A stretch of DNA of 34,494 nucleotides from positions 1 through 34,494 of the forward strand of contig JAFMBM010000034.1 in the NCBI GenBank assembly GCA_017858515.1, in the 5' to 3' direction. Made by a program: the position numbers and the translations under genes. Below are positions 33,075-34,494 of the stretch, one piece after another (the first letter of the stretch is position 1; each line of letters begins with the position of its first letter). This DNA is from Cryomorphaceae bacterium. Its GTDB lineage: Bacteria > Bacteroidota > Bacteroidia > Flavobacteriales > Schleiferiaceae. A model generated the notes under the pieces. That model made no database searches, was not told where the DNA came from, and was given only the letters and a program-made list of their open reading frames with translations.

Positions 33075-34494
33075 ATGTCAAAGTCAGTTAAAGTTGTCTT
33101 CATCAAGCAATCCAAAGAAGCTGCTGAGGGAACTTTGTTTATCAGGACAATCGAAAATAGAAAATCAAGAAAAAAATCACTTGGGATAAAGCTCGATGAA
33201 AAGTCTTATCGACGATATTTTCTCGAAGACAAACAGAGATTTAGAAGTGATGCTCGCTTCAATCAAGCCGACGCCTACAATGATTTAATAGCTGAGCGAC
33301 TTGAAGAAATATCCATCTATGAAGACAACCTTGACTTAATGCCCAATAAAAAGAAGTCCTTCATTGACTATTGGCGAAAGAAGATACATAACACTACAAA
33401 CCATGGGACTAGAAGTAAGCACGTAGTAGTTCTGTCAAAACTTATTAAGTTTCTTCAAGAACGAGAGAAACAAGACTTGTTGTTTTTTGAAATAACGCCA
33501 AACTTTTTAGACGACTTACAACACTATTTAAGAACTGCGAAGGATCCTAAAAGGCTGAGCGATAATTCAGCAACTCATTATTTGAAAATAATCAAGTCAG
33601 TTATTTCTAAGGCAAGTAAAGACGATTATTACTCTTTCATAAAGAGCCCATTCAATTCGCTTGAATTAAAGTCTAAACCAGTTCGGAAACCTATACTTAC
33701 ACTCGATGAGGTAGATAGATTATTGAATACTCAAATGACAGATGCTCATTTGAATTTACATAGAAATATGTTTCTATTCCAGATATTTTCAAATGGTATG
33801 AGGGTATCAGATTTACTGCTTACACGAATTGGGAATTTCACAAATGGTAGGCTTGAATATACAATGTTCAAAACTGGCACTCCAATTAGTATGCCAATCA
33901 ATCTGAATATGGCGTTCATTTTATCTGAATTGGCTGATTTTATGCCTCAGTATGGAGAATTCTTGAAGAAAGAGGAGGTTGAGTTAAGAGATGAGAATAA
34001 TAAAATTCATTCGATCAACCTTCATAAATTGAGGAAACTCATTACAAAACTTAAAACAACTGTCTATACTTCAAGTCCTGTTGTCAATGCCTACTTGAAA
34101 GAAATGAATGAGAGGATTGATGCGAATATGGGCAAGCTCACAGACTATAAGGGTCATAGGATTGACATTGACAATTCAAAATTACGGGAGTTAATAGACT
34201 TGGAAGAAACACTTCAAAAAAAAGTAGATGTGGCCTATTTGAAGGCAACAAGTCAAGCTCTAAGTAAAGTGAGTAGAAAATCTGCGAAGGAGTTTCTTTT
34301 TCCCATATTAAGAGGAACAAATTTTGGCGCGTTCAAATCCAATGAAATTTCAGAAATGCAATATCGAAAGCTTAAACACGCCACTATTGTCTATAATCGG
34401 AATTTGAAAAAAGTTCAAGAAGCTTGCCGAATAGAGACTAATTTAAGTAGCCATATTTCGAGACATACTTTCACCAATTTACTTTTACAAATGG
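33075..34494 (+). CDS. Tyrosine recombinase (phage-type integrase), 3'-partial
   Basis: The frame is open from ATG 33075 to the window edge (473 codons). The N-terminal part (about 1-90) is an arm-binding-like domain, then a SAM-like core-binding domain (about 95-210). The catalytic domain shows Arg243 (SNGMRVSDLL), Lys266 (MFKTGT) and His460-x-x-Arg463-His464 (HISRHTF); the nucleophilic Tyr lies beyond the window. Lys266 and His460 are 194 residues apart, against about 70-90 in XerD or Cre. About 110 extra residues, charged and helix-like, are therefore inserted. The coding is more AT-rich than in neighbouring genes, consistent with transfer. It stands beside the tandem tRNA-Arg genes, on their 5' side. 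Confidence 0.9.
   Translation, partial: MSKSVKVVFIKQSKEAAEGTLFIRTIENRKSRKKSLGIKLDEKSYRRYFLEDKQRFRSDARFNQADAYNDLIAERLEEISIYEDNLDLMPNKKKSFIDYWRKKIHNTTNHGTRSKHVVVLSKLIKFLQEREKQDLLFFEITPNFLDDLQHYLRTAKDPKRLSDNSATHYLKIIKSVISKASKDDYYSFIKSPFNSLELKSKPVRKPILTLDEVDRLLNTQMTDAHLNLHRNMFLFQIFSNGMRVSDLLLTRIGNFTNGRLEYTMFKTGTPISMPINLNMAFILSELADFMPQYGEFLKKEEVELRDENNKIHSINLHKLRKLITKLKTTVYTSSPVVNAYLKEMNERIDANMGKLTDYKGHRIDIDNSKLRELIDLEETLQKKVDVAYLKATSQALSKVSRKSAKEFLFPILRGTNFGAFKSNEISEMQYRKLKHATIVYNRNLKKVQEACRIETNLSSHISRHTFTNLLLQM

Noticed and set aside
32986..33189. Plus-strand 67-codon frame across the integrase promoter
   Set aside because: It runs through the TTGTTGTCCT repeats and the integrase start in another frame and resembles no protein.
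1..34494. CRISPR array, insertion sequence or rRNA
   Set aside because: No regularly spaced repeats with spacers, no transposase-like protein with inverted ends and no rRNA-like stretch was found.

Overview
The window is a Bacteroidota chromosome segment, most likely from the order Flavobacteriales. Four things support this: the core cell-division cluster has the Bacteroidota gene order and a long-linker FtsZ; gliding/type IX secretion genes (gldB, gldC, porT) sit beside nadE, engB and ubiE; ubiE fits a menaquinone producer; and several genes are preceded by the Bacteroidota-type -7 promoter element TAnnTTTG. The genus cannot be told from the sequence.

Layout. 1-787: a gene-poor edge with an octamer tandem repeat, a doubtful small ORF, a degenerate ORF and a terminator. 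788-6667: aromatic amino-acid catabolism. hppD and hmgA (tyrosine to homogentisate to maleylacetoacetate) lie on the minus strand. Divergent from them are a UbiA-like membrane protein, kynU and kmo (kynurenine pathway). 6684-10712: a signalling block. Four overlapping or close minus-strand genes encode a LuxR-type response regulator, a PAS histidine kinase, an AraC-type response regulator and a lone receiver; a second histidine kinase is divergent. 10693-12568: a minus-strand operon of an outer-membrane barrel protein, a small secreted protein and NAD synthetase. 12600-13912: gldB-gldC. 13909-15281: an alpha/beta hydrolase and the ribosome-assembly GTPase EngB.

15457-31274: an almost gap-free dcw operon of 14 genes: mraZ, rsmH, ftsL, ftsI, murE, mraY, murD, ftsW, murG, murC, ftsQ, ftsA, ftsZ and a YqeY-like gene. 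Most neighbours overlap by 1-20 nt or lie within about 20 nt. The operon has one clear entry promoter with a TAGATTTG -7 box. Immediately upstream are three GTGG boxes spaced exactly 10 bp apart, the arrangement expected of an MraZ operator.

31283-32735: porT and ubiE on the minus strand, preceded by two tandem tRNA-Arg genes (anticodons CCG and CCT). From 33075 to the right edge runs a tyrosine recombinase cut off by the window. This probably marks the start of an integrated element lying outside the window. The integrase has an unusually long insertion in its catalytic domain and a promoter surrounded by TTGTTGTCCT repeats.

Most of the window is conserved core. The least ordinary parts are the mraZ operator, the signalling block with an atypical H-box kinase, the UbiA-like protein lacking one active-site motif, the terminator touching ubiE, and the integrase with its repeat-bearing promoter. 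I found no clear evidence of a wholly new system.
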